Of a stretch of DNA of 64,000 bases, positions 15,004-24,055 are shown piece by piece. The position numbers were made by a program, and so were the translations under genes. Under the pieces are notes generated by a model, which did no database searches, was not told where the DNA came from, and saw only the letters and a list, made by a program, of their open reading frames with translations. The stretch covers positions 1 through 64,000 of the forward strand of contig JAFDXN010000034.1 in the NCBI GenBank assembly GCA_018267915.1, written 5' to 3'. Positions within the stretch are counted from its first letter, which is position 1. Each line of letters opens with the position of its first letter. This DNA is from Bacteroidota bacterium. Its GTDB lineage: Bacteria; Bacteroidota; Bacteroidia; Chitinophagales; Chitinophagaceae.

Positions 15004-17217
15004 TCATTTCATCCCGGTGCCCATGTTCACCTTCATGTTCTGTTTGCTGATATCGTTGATAATATTCACTGTTTCAGCGAGGTAAATGTCCTTTTTCAGA
15101 TTCTTGATCCAGTCTTCATTCTTCTTCACATTGGCGCTGTCGATGTTAATGCGTTCCAGGTCTTCCTTTGGATTGGTGATGGCAAAAGGCGTGGTCTTCT
15201 TCTGTGCTTCTTCTATCTTTTTGGAGATAACTGAAGCCTCGTCCAATTCCTTTTTGTATTCGGTTTCGTTCAGCGATACTTCGTTATTGTCCTGCAGCTT
15301 TTTGAGGCGGGCGGCGTTTTGCTGAATCAACTCGAAAGTTGGGTTAGACGAAACTCTCTTTTTGCTCTGTGCCGCTATCTCGGCGGTATTTACGGCATTG
15401 GCATAACGCTGGTAGTTAGCCGGGGCTATCTCATCCCATTTCAGCGAGGCCTTGTCCTTACGTTCACCCACTTCGATATCATCGTAGTAGCTGGGCAATA
15501 CTACATCCGGTGTTACGCCTCTCTGCTGGGTAGAGCCGCCGTTTATGCGATAGAACTTCTGGATGGTGATCTTAAGTGAGCCGGCGCTGGAGTAGGAGAG
15601 GGCATCGCCTTTATTGCCGTCGCCGCCGGAGCTGAGCTTTGCCCGGGTAAGGGGATCGGCGAAATCATCGAGTGAAATGATCTTCTGCACGGTACCCTTT
15701 CCATATGTGGGTGCACCAACTATAACTGCACGCTTGTAGTCCTGCATAGCGGCCGCCATGATCTCGGAAGCCGAGGCTGAGTTTTCGTTAACCATCACGG
15801 CAAGAGGACCATCGTAGAGGATGCCTTTATTAGCGTCGCGGAGCGTCATTGCCGCTGTACCACTGCTCTTTACCTGCACGATGGGGCCCTGGTCGATGAA
15901 CAGGCCAGCCATGTCGACCACGTCGCTTAGTGAGCCGCCGCCATTGTAGCGGAGGTCGAGGATGATACCGGTAACGTTAGCGGCTTTAAGTTTCTGTACC
16001 TCGAGCGCCACATCCTCAGCGCAACGACGGCCGTTGATATGGTTGAAATCTGAATAGAATTCCGGCAGGTAGATGTAACCCACAGGACCGTTAGCGCCTT
16101 GCAAGATAGCAGACTTAGCGAAGGTCTCTTCTTTTTGTACTTCGCCTCGGATGATGGGTATCGTCTTGATAGTACCATCCATCTTTTTCACGGTGAGCCG
16201 TACTTCAGTGCCCTTAGGGCCGCGGATCAGTTTCACCACATCGTCGATCTCAAACCCTTGCACATCTACAGGAGTGCTGTCGGCGTGACCCACTTTGAGT
16301 ACTTCGTCGCCTGCCTTCAGCTCACCCTGGCGCCAACAAGGCGTCCCAACTATTACATCCACTATCTTGATCTTACCATCTTCTTCGCGCAGCTGCGCAC
16401 CAATGCCGTAGAAGCTGCCCGACATCAATTCGTCGAACTTAGCTTTATCTTCCGGGGGGAAATAGTCTGTATGTGGATCTTCGCTATTGGTAATCGCATT
16501 TACAAATATGGTGAAACGCGTGTCTTCCTTTACTTTATGCTGCCTTTTGAAGTAGCTTTCCATGTTCTTTCGTACACTTTCGCGAGCGTCAGCCTCCAGT
16601 TCTGTGTCAGTTTTCTTTTTCAGGTCAGCTGCGGTCTTGTCTGTCTTGCTTTTGTCGTCTTTTTTATCGTCGCGCTCCTTTTTGAGGTCAACGTATTTTG
16701 CGAGTACCCTGTATTTCAGGTATTCGCGCCAGCGCTCCTTTAAAGCGTTATCGTCAGATGCATAGCTTAGCTTATCGCCATTGAGCTGCATCTTTTCGTT
16801 TGTTTTAAAGTTGAATGGTGATTTGAGTATCTCTTTGCAAAATGTGTCTGCTTTTTCAACACCGGCCTCTAGTCTTTGATTGAGTTTGGTGTAAAACTCC
16901 ATGGAGCCATCGTTGATCTCGTCGTCTATCTTGAATTCGTAATTTTTGAGCTCATTTATGTCGGCCTGGGTAAGCAGTTTCTTTTCAGGGTCCAGTTCAT
17001 CGAGCAATTTATGATAGACTTTTGATGAGAATGTGTCGTTTATGTCGCGTGGGGCGTAGTGACCTTCCCTGATCGCCTTCATTACTGTTTTGATGATAAG
17101 GGCTTCTTTCTGATCTGTCGCTTCGTTCCCACCGATGTATTTAAATGAAAAGAATGCGGCAAGCGCACCCAATATTACCAACGGAATAAGGATCTTGTTC
17201 TTCATGAATCTTAGCAT
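15004..17217 (-). CDS. carboxy-terminal processing (tail-specific) protease, S41A
   Basis: 737 aa, the long Prc/Tsp form. N-terminal membrane anchor or signal (about 5-25), long helical Prc N-domain with a Lys/Asp-rich linker near 185-220, PDZ domain (about 255-340, IVGTPCWRQGELKAGDEVLKV), S41 protease domain and a C-terminal helical region. Catalytic Ser is in NENSASASEIMAAAM and the Lys in APTYGKGTVQ. The GILDLRYNGGGS-type strand appears as IILDLRYNGGGSL. Degrades or trims periplasmic proteins from the C-terminus. ATG at 17217; a second ATG at 17205 is possible. A TACATTTG box lies 27 bp upstream. Confidence 0.95.
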   Translation of the reverse strand: MLRFMKNKILIPLVILGALAAFFSFKYIGGNEATDQKEALIIKTVMKAIREGHYAPRDINDTFSSKVYHKLLDELDPEKKLLTQADINELKNYEFKIDDEINDGSMEFYTKLNQRLEAGVEKADTFCKEILKSPFNFKTNEKMQLNGDKLSYASDDNALKERWREYLKYRVLAKYVDLKKERDDKKDDKSKTDKTAADLKKKTDTELEADARESVRKNMESYFKRQHKVKEDTRFTIFVNAITNSEDPHTDYFPPEDKAKFDELMSGSFYGIGAQLREEDGKIKIVDVIVGTPCWRQGELKAGDEVLKVGHADSTPVDVQGFEIDDVVKLIRGPKGTEVRLTVKKMDGTIKTIPIIRGEVQKEETFAKSAILQGANGPVGYIYLPEFYSDFNHINGRRCAEDVALEVQKLKAANVTGIILDLRYNGGGSLSDVVDMAGLFIDQGPIVQVKSSGTAAMTLRDANKGILYDGPLAVMVNENSASASEIMAAAMQDYKRAVIVGAPTYGKGTVQKIISLDDFADPLTRAKLSSGGDGNKGDALSYSSAGSLKITIQKFYRINGGSTQQRGVTPDVVLPSYYDDIEVGERKDKASLKWDEIAPANYQRYANAVNTAEIAAQSKKRVSSNPTFELIQQNAARLKKLQDNNEVSLNETEYKKELDEASVISKKIEEAQKKTTPFAITNPKEDLERINIDSANVKKNEDWIKNLKKDIYLAETVNIINDISKQNMKVNMGTGMK

Positions 17218-17243
17218 AATCTATGACAATTAATATATTCTAA

Positions 17244-17251
17244 CAAATGTA
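17244..17251 (-). promoter_or_regulatory. -7 box for tail-specific protease
   Basis: Minus-strand TACATTTG, 27 bp before the ATG at 17217. No TTG at -33. Confidence 0.5.
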
Positions 17252-17350
17252 GCAGTTTTGCTGTTAATAAAACGCTAATCAAAAACTATATGAAGGTTAA
17301 TGCGCGGGGGATTTTCTGACTGTGTAAAGTTGTAACTTGCAGTCGGTTTT

Positions 17351-18088
17351 ATGGTTCCTACCGTTCATTTTCGTGACCTTGGAGAAATTGAGTATGGCGC
17401 TGCCTGGCAGCTTCAGGAAGCGCTTTTGAGCGAGAACCTCGCAGCAAAATCCCGTTGGTTCAATGTATCCGAGGCTGAGAGACCGGAAGATATCGGCACG
17501 GTCAATCATTTGCTGTTCTGCCAGCATCCACATGTGTACACTTTGGGGAAAAGCGGCCACATGGAGCACTTGCTTGTGAATGACAGCAGGCTGCGTGATC
17601 TTGATGTTTCGTTTTACAAGACCAACCGTGGTGGGGATATTACTTACCATGGTCCCGGGCAGCTGGTTGGTTACCCCGTGCTGGACCTTGAGCTGTTCTT
17701 CACTGACCTGGGTAGATATATGCGTAGCCTTGAGGAGGTGATCATTAACACACTGTCCTTTTATGGTATAAAAGGCGACAGGCTGCCGGGATCGACGGGT
17801 GTATGGCTGGACCCTGATATAGCAGGCCGCGCACGTAAGATATGCGCGATGGGGGTGCGCTGCAGCCGCTGGGTAACGATACACGGCTTTGCGCTGAACA
17901 TTAATACGGACCTTTCTTACTTTAACTATATCGTGCCTTGCGGCATCAGCGACAAGTCTGTTACGTCGATAGCTAAAGAACTGGGAAGACGTGTGGATGA
18001 AAAAGAAACGGAGTTGGTACTAAAAGCAGAATTCGCGAAGGTATTTAGTGTTAAAATAATATCGGAAGCGGAACAGGTTGCTTTATGA
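17351..18088 (+). CDS. lipB: octanoyl-ACP:protein N-octanoyltransferase
   Basis: Transfers octanoate from ACP to lipoyl domains of 2-oxoacid dehydrogenases and GcvH, the first step of endogenous lipoylation. 245 aa. Signature residues are visible: NRGGDITYHGPGQLVGYPV, the catalytic Lys in KICAMGVRC and the catalytic Cys in IVPCGI. HPHVYTLG is the substrate-binding strand. ATG at 17351. Confidence 0.95.
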   Translation: MVPTVHFRDLGEIEYGAAWQLQEALLSENLAAKSRWFNVSEAERPEDIGTVNHLLFCQHPHVYTLGKSGHMEHLLVNDSRLRDLDVSFYKTNRGGDITYHGPGQLVGYPVLDLELFFTDLGRYMRSLEEVIINTLSFYGIKGDRLPGSTGVWLDPDIAGRARKICAMGVRCSRWVTIHGFALNINTDLSYFNYIVPCGISDKSVTSIAKELGRRVDEKETELVLKAEFAKVFSVKIISEAEQVAL

Positions 18089-18752
18089 TTTTTTTGTAAT
18101 TTACCTTCCCTTTCGTCACATTGAAGTGCATAAAGACATTACATATCATTGGGGTGAGGAGCATTTGCGCATAACGCTTGGTAACAGGATACAGCCGCGC
18201 ATCCGCATACTTTTCTGGGCCGAATTGCTGGCTACTATATTGCTTGCCACTGTGTTCCTGCTGCGTTCGTTACCCTTTACATTGAGCGTGGTTAACTGGA
18301 TATCGGGAATGGGAGCTGTGTTGCTTTATGTATTGGCCGTTCACCGTTTTATGTCGCGGATATTTTTCAGGGAAGAGATCGTGTTGAGCAGGTATGCATT
18401 GACCATTGTCCAGTACACGCCATTCCGCAAGCACCGCAGGCGCTACGACTGGAGGAGCATTGGTCCACTGCACTATGCAGGTAAGGAGCAAAAAACTGAT
18501 CATCCGTTAAAAGGCAGGCATTACGACTATTTCGGTTTTGAGACGCACGAGCATTTTATCCAAAGCCTTTACCATGATGGTAACTTATTCTTCAATTATG
18601 CCGGGTATCCTGTACGCTTCGCGCGCAATGTATACTCATGGGATGCAGAAGAGATGGTGCATATGATGAAGATATTTGCTGGCAACGCGCTGCGTCTTGG
18701 CCCTGAGTGGGACAGCATGCTACAAGAGCATGAAATGGGCGATACTCAATAA
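18078..18752 (+). CDS. membrane protein of unknown function
   Basis: No family recognised. Two adjacent hydrophobic segments near residues 45-65 and 72-90 are flanked by charged regions, and the C-terminal 130 residues are soluble, rich in Arg, His, Tyr and Phe. The start is uncertain. TTG at 18078 overlaps lipB by 11 bp; GTG at 18126 would give a shorter protein beginning at HKDITYHW. The last 7 bp overlap the end of the convergent gene at 18746. Likely co-transcribed with lipB. Confidence 0.65.
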   Translation: MLYDFFVIYLPFRHIEVHKDITYHWGEEHLRITLGNRIQPRIRILFWAELLATILLATVFLLRSLPFTLSVVNWISGMGAVLLYVLAVHRFMSRIFFREEIVLSRYALTIVQYTPFRKHRRRYDWRSIGPLHYAGKEQKTDHPLKGRHYDYFGFETHEHFIQSLYHDGNLFFNYAGYPVRFARNVYSWDAEEMVHMMKIFAGNALRLGPEWDSMLQEHEMGDTQ

Positions 18753-19495
18753 ATACTAATATAGCCTGTCTCGAACTGGCTGTTATCACGCTTAAGGATA
18801 AACTTGTAAAAGCCCTTGTTCTGAAAATTCCTCTTGTCAATTATTACAGGCGATTCGGCCACCCTTGGGACATCGAGTATCAATTGGTCTTTCTGGTTGA
18901 AGAATTTCACCGAGTATTTGTGTTCCTTCACTTCCGGCAGCTCCATATTAACGTGACCGGTAAGCGGGTTGGTGAAGATGTACTGGGACTTGATATAAGT
19001 TAGCGGGTTGATCTCGCTTTCGTCGCTGGTTATCTTAATTGAGATCTTACGCACGATCTTTTGCATGGAGTCGTTACCATTGGTGCTGATGATCTTTTGC
19101 AGAGAATCGTTTGGGGGTAATACTACATCCTGCTTCATCAGCTGTAAACTATCCACCCGCAGGTTGATCCGATTGCTGTACCAGGTAAGATCCGAATTGA
19201 ACACAATGTAGAGCCTGTACCAGTTGTTGCCCGGGGCCGGGTGGCCGTCGATAAAGGCTTGCACGCCTTTCTTTAGGTTCTTCACGTAGCCTGTGGTCAC
19301 ATAATTGTAGGCGCTGTCGCGCGAGCGTTGCACGGCGATGGACTTAATGCCATCGTACTGACAGTTCCAGCTTATAATATTAACGCCTTTCTCGGTGGTG
19401 CCCGCTATATCGGGCAGCAGCGGTTGCGCTTTTAATTCGGATACAAGAAGTGTTAGAAAGATACAAAGTGCTGTACGCAGCATTTTTGAAAACAT
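18746..19495 (-). CDS. secreted protein of unknown function
   Basis: 249 aa: signal peptide (ends ELKAQ), then a beta-rich domain with a fibronectin-III-like look (ISWNCQYDGIKSIAVQRSRDS and NWYRLYIVF), and a second beta-rich region near the C-terminus. No sorting tail, so probably periplasmic or surface. A TAGGTTTG box ends 4 nt before the ATG at 19495; either that ATG is leaderless or the ATG at 19483 (MLRTALCIF) is used. Confidence 0.7.
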   Translation of the reverse strand: MFSKMLRTALCIFLTLLVSELKAQPLLPDIAGTTEKGVNIISWNCQYDGIKSIAVQRSRDSAYNYVTTGYVKNLKKGVQAFIDGHPAPGNNWYRLYIVFNSDLTWYSNRINLRVDSLQLMKQDVVLPPNDSLQKIISTNGNDSMQKIVRKISIKITSDESEINPLTYIKSQYIFTNPLTGHVNMELPEVKEHKYSVKFFNQKDQLILDVPRVAESPVIIDKRNFQNKGFYKFILKRDNSQFETGYISIY

Positions 19496-19499
19496 TTGC

Positions 19500-19507
19500 C
19501 AAACCTA
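19500..19507 (-). promoter_or_regulatory. -7 box abutting the start of the 18746 gene
   Basis: Minus-strand TAGGTTTG then GCAA then ATG. Leaderless transcription or initiation at the next ATG, 12 nt in, are the two options. Confidence 0.45.
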
Positions 19508-19636
19508 ATGCAAAAATCCATATCGTAAATACATTTACGGGCGGTGGGGGTATTTTTTTGCATAAGCTTATACGTATTGTCACATTTTCTATTTTCGGAA
19601 TTCACAGCATGTTTGTTTTCATATTATCTTGTGCCT

Positions 19637-21115
19637 ATGGGTATATTCAGTAAAAAACCATTAGAACAACTTATCAGCCATTCCTCGGAAGGTGAGAAAA
19701 CGCTTAAACGAACTCTAACCGCCGGCAACCTTGTGGCCCTGGGTATAGGCGCTATAATCGGCGCAGGGCTATTTGTACGCACTGCTGCCGCCGCCGCCAA
19801 CAATGCCGGGCCCTCTGTTACTATAGGATTTATCATAGCGGCCGTAGGCTGTGCTTTTGCCGGACTATGCTATGCAGAGTTTGCATCGATGATACCAATA
19901 GCGGGTAGTGCATACACCTACTCGTATGCTACAATGGGCGAACTGGTTGCCTGGATAATAGGCTGGGACCTGGTGCTTGAATATGCAGTAGGCGCTGCCA
20001 CAGTGGGCATCGCCTGGAGCGAATACCTGAATAAATTGTTAGAGACCATGTTCGGTACGGCCTACCGAATACCATATGAGTGGTCGCACTCGCCATTTGA
20101 ATCAATAAAGGATATGAGCGGCGCGCACCATGGCATCATGAACCTGCCGGCCCTGTTCATCATCTTCCTGCTTACGATGTTGCTAATAAGGGGCACGAAG
20201 GAATCGGCCTTTGTAAATGGGCTGATCGTGATCACAAAGGTGACGATAGTAATACTCTTCATCGTGTTGGGATGGCATTTTATCAACCCGGTGAATCATA
20301 CACCATATATACCGGAAGCAACGACTTATACCGACAGCCAGGGTGTGACGCATAACTTCGGCGGCATATGGGGTATTCTCGGCGCAGCCGGGGTAGTATT
20401 CTTCGCCTTCATCGGTTTCGACGCGGTATCGACAGCAGCACAGGAGGCCAAAAACCCCAAGAAGGATATGCCGATCGGCATATTGGGTTCGCTGGTTGTC
20501 TGTACCGTGCTTTATATCCTGTTCGCGCATGTGCTCACCGGTGTTGGCAGTGTGAACGATTTCCGTACGCAGGGCAAGGAAGCTTCGGTAGCTTATGCCA
20601 TCAAAACCTATATGGCAGGGTATGGCTGGCTGGCCGATTTTGTGACAGTGGCGATCCTGTTCGGCTTTTCATCTGTAATACTCGTGATGTTGATGGGCCA
20701 GTCGCGTGTTTTCTACTCTATGAGCTGCGATGGCCTGGTGCCTAAAATATTCTCGCAGGTACACAGCAGGTACCATACTCCGTACAAGTCGAACCTCATT
20801 TTCCTGATGCTGGTGGGCATTTTTGCAGCCTTTATACCCGGCGATATCGTTGGCGATATGACCAGTATAGGTACCCTGTTCGCGTTTATCCTGGTGTGTG
20901 CGGGTGTTTGGATAATGAGGGTGAAAAACCCTGAGATACCCAGGCAATTCAAAACGCCGCTGGTGCCAATAGTGCCTATATTAGGTATCGTGGTTTGCGG
21001 TGCTATGATAGCTGGCCTGGGCTGGACCAACTGGCTGCGACTGGGCGTGTGGCTGGTGATAGGGCTTATCATTTACTTTGGGTATAGCCGGAAACACAGC
21101 AAACTGGGTACTTAA
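19637..21115 (+). CDS. APC superfamily amino acid permease
   Basis: 492 aa from the ATG at 19637 (MGIFSKKPLEQL); the frame is open further upstream, but that sequence reads as leader. Twelve to fourteen hydrophobic helices. The APC signature in helix 1 is present as LVALGIGAIIGAGLFVRTA, with the CAT-type N-terminus (RTLTAGNLVALG). The order FFAFIGFDAVSTAAQEAKNP with PIGILGSL is the conserved helix-6/loop block of cationic amino acid and LAT-type carriers. Imports amino acids; substrate not predictable. Confidence 0.92.
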   Translation: MGIFSKKPLEQLISHSSEGEKTLKRTLTAGNLVALGIGAIIGAGLFVRTAAAAANNAGPSVTIGFIIAAVGCAFAGLCYAEFASMIPIAGSAYTYSYATMGELVAWIIGWDLVLEYAVGAATVGIAWSEYLNKLLETMFGTAYRIPYEWSHSPFESIKDMSGAHHGIMNLPALFIIFLLTMLLIRGTKESAFVNGLIVITKVTIVILFIVLGWHFINPVNHTPYIPEATTYTDSQGVTHNFGGIWGILGAAGVVFFAFIGFDAVSTAAQEAKNPKKDMPIGILGSLVVCTVLYILFAHVLTGVGSVNDFRTQGKEASVAYAIKTYMAGYGWLADFVTVAILFGFSSVILVMLMGQSRVFYSMSCDGLVPKIFSQVHSRYHTPYKSNLIFLMLVGIFAAFIPGDIVGDMTSIGTLFAFILVCAGVWIMRVKNPEIPRQFKTPLVPIVPILGIVVCGAMIAGLGWTNWLRLGVWLVIGLIIYFGYSRKHSKLGT

Positions 21116-21139
21116 GCCCTTGTAACGGAAAAAACAATC

Positions 21140-21170
21140 AAATGCCGCGATATCGTATATCGCGGCATTT
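21140..21170. terminator. bidirectional terminator after permease
   Basis: AAATGCCGCGATAT (21140-21153) and ATATCGCGGCATTT (21157-21170) are a perfect 14-bp inverted repeat with a 3-base loop, then TTGC. Confidence 0.8.
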
Positions 21171-21273
21171 TGCTACCACAGGTAGAAAAAAATTAATGGA
21201 CATTGCTATGTGTTTGGTTCTTAAATTTCTATTTTTGGAAACAATATAGATTATTGTTTTAAAACACAAACCG

Positions 21274-21795
21274 ATGAATAGAAACCCATTGAAGTTGCGT
21301 GCTGCTTCGTTTACAGCTTTTGTCTGCCTTTTCATTTTCAGCTCTATTGCTTATATGTCTTGTAAGAACAAGGACAAATGTGAAGGAGTGGTTTGCTACG
21401 ATGACGGCGGCATATGCGTAGATGGCAAATGTAACTGCCTGACGGGCTTTTCGGGCACTACCTGTGAGATACCGGACGCCAAGAAATATGTGGGCCTTTA
21501 TTCCGGGCACAACCCGTGCATGAACGTTGACACGTTCAGGATCGATTCATCGTTCAACAACCAGGTATTCATCAAAATACGGGTGGGTAGCGATACCTGT
21601 GCAAAGGATATCATTCTTACCGGCACTGCAATAGGGGATTCTATCACTTTCCCCGCCCAAGGCTTCCTGGACCATTGCTTGGGCTCTTATGCTTTCAGTG
21701 CTGACGGCTTCAGGAGGAACGATTCGCTCATTATGACCCTGCGGTATAACTTCCCGCTGATGAAGGATACGTGCGTGTTTGGCGGTGTGAAATAG
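21274..21795 (+). CDS. EGF-like lipoprotein (copy 1)
   Basis: 173 aa. Signal peptide with a lipobox-like end (SIAYMSC), then a short EGF-type knot CEGVVCYDDGGICVDGKC followed by CLTGFSGTTCE, then a 120-residue beta-rich domain ending in VFGGVK. The knot resembles the EGF-like CxNGGxCxxGxCxCxxGYxGxxCE pattern. Attached to the membrane, probably surface-exposed. Its neighbour 30 bp downstream is a paralogue with the same layout, so the pair arose by tandem duplication. Confidence 0.8.
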   Translation: MNRNPLKLRAASFTAFVCLFIFSSIAYMSCKNKDKCEGVVCYDDGGICVDGKCNCLTGFSGTTCEIPDAKKYVGLYSGHNPCMNVDTFRIDSSFNNQVFIKIRVGSDTCAKDIILTGTAIGDSITFPAQGFLDHCLGSYAFSADGFRRNDSLIMTLRYNFPLMKDTCVFGGVK

Positions 21796-21825
21796 TTTTT
21801 ATTTTCTCACTATAAATAGATCTAT

Positions 21826-22353
21826 ATGTTCAAAACCCCAATTTCAAGTATCCGGTTGGCGATGCTGGCCGCTTCCATTACTTTATTTGCTTTTACTGCG
21901 GTCACTTACACGTCTTGTAAAAAGGACAAGTGTAAAGATGTGACCTGCCAAAACGGAGGTACATGCTCAGACGGCAACTGTACTTGCCCAACAGGCTACT
22001 CAGGAACTCTTTGTGAAACAGGCTCTGCCGCGAAATTTATTGGTACATGGTACGGCGACGATTGTTCAGGCAATCCAGCGTCCATTGAGTTTGACGCTGG
22101 CGGTGACGGCATTTCACTCATTTTACCGTCAACTATTGGAAATGGGGCTTGTGTCAAAAACATTGCGATACATGCCACGGCCAATGGTAACACCGTGACG
22201 ATTCCGTCACAGCATGTGGCTGACCTTTGCAATACAAACGGGGGCACGTTCAGTGGCAGTGGTTCAATAAATGGTGTTACTCTTACCGTGAATTTTACGG
22301 CGGTGGCTGACGCAGGTGGCACGGAACATGTTTGCTTTACCGGAACTAAATAG
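21826..22353 (+). CDS. EGF-like lipoprotein (copy 2)
   Basis: 175 aa, same layout as copy 1: lipobox YTSC, then CKDVTCQNGGTCSDGNC and CPTGYSGTLCE, then a 120-residue beta-rich domain (FIGTWYGDDCSG...). This copy is closer to the canonical EGF pattern. Role unknown. Both genes are on one strand, 30 bp apart, and share a terminator after this gene. Confidence 0.8.
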   Translation: MFKTPISSIRLAMLAASITLFAFTAVTYTSCKKDKCKDVTCQNGGTCSDGNCTCPTGYSGTLCETGSAAKFIGTWYGDDCSGNPASIEFDAGGDGISLILPSTIGNGACVKNIAIHATANGNTVTIPSQHVADLCNTNGGTFSGSGSINGVTLTVNFTAVADAGGTEHVCFTGTK

Positions 22354-22372
22354 TTCCAGATAAAATATGTTG

Positions 22373-22398
22373 AAAAGCTCCTATTTACAGGAGCTTTT
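22373..22398 (+). terminator. terminator after the EGF-like pair
   Basis: AAAAGCTCCT (22373-22382) and AGGAGCTTTT (22389-22398), loop ATTTAC, then ATTTTG. Confidence 0.8.
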
Positions 22399-22408
22399 AT
22401 TTTGTCAG

Positions 22409-22834
22409 CTATTGTTCCACGTGCTTTTTCAAGAGCTTGGTGATCTCCGTCCAGCCCATTTCGAAGTTGCCGCGGGCAAAGTTCTTGTCTTGCGGGAATT
22501 GATTTACTCCTTCGTGCGTGAGCCGCACAAGCGTGTTGTCGGCGCCTTGCTCAAATAATTCGATTGTCACAAGGGTTTCGATACCTGGCAGGTCTTCATA
22601 GCGCCAGGTATAAGAAAGCTTTTTATTCTCGATCACTTCTTTTACTACGCAGATGTGCAGGAACTGACGTTCCTCAGTGCCGCCGTGGAAACGAAATTCA
22701 TATCCGGGTATAGGCTCAAAGGCTGCAATATTAAAACACCAGTGTTTCATCTCCTCCTTATTGGTAATTGCCTGCCACACTCTTGAGACCGGTGCATTAA
22801 TGCTTATTTCTTTTATTATGGGCTGGTTGTTCAT
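22409..22834 (-). CDS. SRPBCC / AHSA1-like protein
   Basis: 141 aa Bet v1-like fold (START/AHSA1, the family of activator of Hsp90 ATPase homologues). The N-terminus IIKEISINAPVSRVWQAITNKEEMKHW and the C-terminal GVNQFP...GWTEITKLLKKHVEQ are typical. The upstream ArsR gene overlaps it by 38 bp, an arrangement seen very often for this pair. Probably binds a small hydrophobic ligand; ligand unknown. Confidence 0.88.
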   Translation of the reverse strand: MNNQPIIKEISINAPVSRVWQAITNKEEMKHWCFNIAAFEPIPGYEFRFHGGTEERQFLHICVVKEVIENKKLSYTWRYEDLPGIETLVTIELFEQGADNTLVRLTHEGVNQFPQDKNFARGNFEMGWTEITKLLKKHVEQ

Positions 22835-23132
22835 GTTCTATATAGTTTTTAAGTGCGTTTAGTTTATTGTCCCAATACTTGCTAAAATGATCGGTCCAAT
22901 CCCTGACCTCTTTGAGACCAACGGTTTGTGCCTTGCAATAGCGCTCCCGGCCCTGCTTCACTATGACAACCAGGCCACACTCTGTAAGTATCCGCAGGTG
23001 CTTTGAGATAGCCGGACGGCTTATATCGAAGCGCTCTGCGACAGCATTGACATTCATTTGACCGGCTGCCAGCAGGTCGATTATAGCGCGGCGGTTAGGG
23101 TCGGCAATGGCCTGAAAAACGTCTCGTCTCAT
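22797..23132 (-). CDS. ArsR-family transcriptional regulator
   Basis: 111 aa winged-helix repressor of the ArsR/SmtB fold: DPNRRAIIDLLAAGQMNVNAVAERFDISRPAISKHL is the helix-turn-helix. No CxC metal site, so it likely answers to something other than metal. The 3' end overlaps the SRPBCC gene by 38 bp, so the two are co-expressed. Its promoter contains two TCGGTTACAAAT repeats (23149-23188), one overlapping the -7 box, so autoregulation is likely. Confidence 0.9.
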   Translation of the reverse strand: MRRDVFQAIADPNRRAIIDLLAAGQMNVNAVAERFDISRPAISKHLRILTECGLVVIVKQGRERYCKAQTVGLKEVRDWTDHFSKYWDNKLNALKNYIEHEQPAHNKRNKH

Positions 23133-23148
23133 TCGGTTGTGTAACTGA

Positions 23149-23188
23149 TCGGTTACAAATATAGGTAAGTAATCGTTCGGTTACAAAT
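23149..23188 (-). promoter_or_regulatory. ArsR-gene promoter with paired operator repeat
   Basis: TCGGTTACAAAT occurs at 23149-23160 and 23177-23188, 28 bp apart, in the DNA upstream of the ArsR-family gene. The minus-strand TATATTTG (-7 box, 23156-23163) overlaps the first copy, so a bound repressor would block transcription. A partial third site with TTCGGTTGTGTAAC lies at 23132-23145, at the start codon. Confidence 0.55.
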
Positions 23189-23200
23189 GATTAGCAAAAA

Positions 23201-23224
23201 AAAGACCGCCTTCCGGCGGCCTTT
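23201..23224 (-). terminator. terminator after the 23243 gene
   Basis: AAAGACCGCC and GGCGGCCTTT with a TTCC loop. On the minus strand it follows the stop of the gene ending at 23243 and runs into TTTTTTGC. Confidence 0.8.
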
Positions 23225-23242
23225 GCTATAATAAAGACACAA

Positions 23243-23971
23243 TTAAAAACGCATACTACGGGCATCCTGAAAATACATTTTGCCATCGGTCATTTCTACA
23301 GCGGTGCCGCCTACGTTTTTGACACCTACCAGCAATACGCAGGTTTGATAAACCTGGAAACCAAAATAAGCGCGCACATATTCACAACCAGCCTGGGCTT
23401 TTATATCATCGTAATAGGCCCTATTAATCGTAAAGCCTTTAGGCAGGGAAGTGTATTTATCCTGGAATGCGGTAATCTGTGAAGCAACAGATGTTCTGTC
23501 GGCATTGGTATTGTTTGAGAGAGCCTGCCAGATGTTTGAGCAACCCTCGACATCGCAAAATGGCGGACAGCGGTCTTTTTTATCCTGGTAGTTCACCTGG
23601 GCCACATAGAAGATCATTTCATTGGCGGCATTCAGGGCATTGGCGACATTGATGTTTTGACCCGCTGTATAATTGGCTGTTACAATATCCGGGTTAATGG
23701 AATAGCCCCAAACTGTATTGTCCTGGCCGGCAATGGGTATTGTGCTTTTAGGATAGCGACTTGTAAAAGCCAATCGCAAACTGGAGAAATCGGTCTTACT
23801 GCTGATAAGGCCATTGGAATAATTGGAACCATTGCTAAGGGCTGTAACGTGTGTATTGATGTTATCCAGTGTTGCCTGGTTGTGCATTGTACTTGTCATA
23901 TTCCATACAAGTAAGCCCAATATGGCAACCAGCATCACCAACAAGCTTGTGAAACGTGAATTTGAGATCAT
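23243..23971 (-). CDS. membrane-anchored protein of unknown function
   Basis: 242 aa. One hydrophobic segment near the N-terminus (residues about 8-27, LLVMLVAILGLLVW), with no cleavage site seen, so probably a signal anchor. The rest is soluble, Asn/Ser-rich, with a Cys cluster (CPPFCDVEGC) near residue 160 and single cysteines further on. No family recognised. Own terminator; no operon partner. Confidence 0.65.
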   Translation of the reverse strand: MISNSRFTSLLVMLVAILGLLVWNMTSTMHNQATLDNINTHVTALSNGSNYSNGLISSKTDFSSLRLAFTSRYPKSTIPIAGQDNTVWGYSINPDIVTANYTAGQNINVANALNAANEMIFYVAQVNYQDKKDRCPPFCDVEGCSNIWQALSNNTNADRTSVASQITAFQDKYTSLPKGFTINRAYYDDIKAQAGCEYVRAYFGFQVYQTCVLLVGVKNVGGTAVEMTDGKMYFQDARSMRF

Positions 23972-24055
23972 AAAGCGCGTTTTTATGAAGGATTAAAAAT
24001 TGATAATTCGTGAATTTATATATCTTTATTTTAATTTCAAATACACATAATCATT

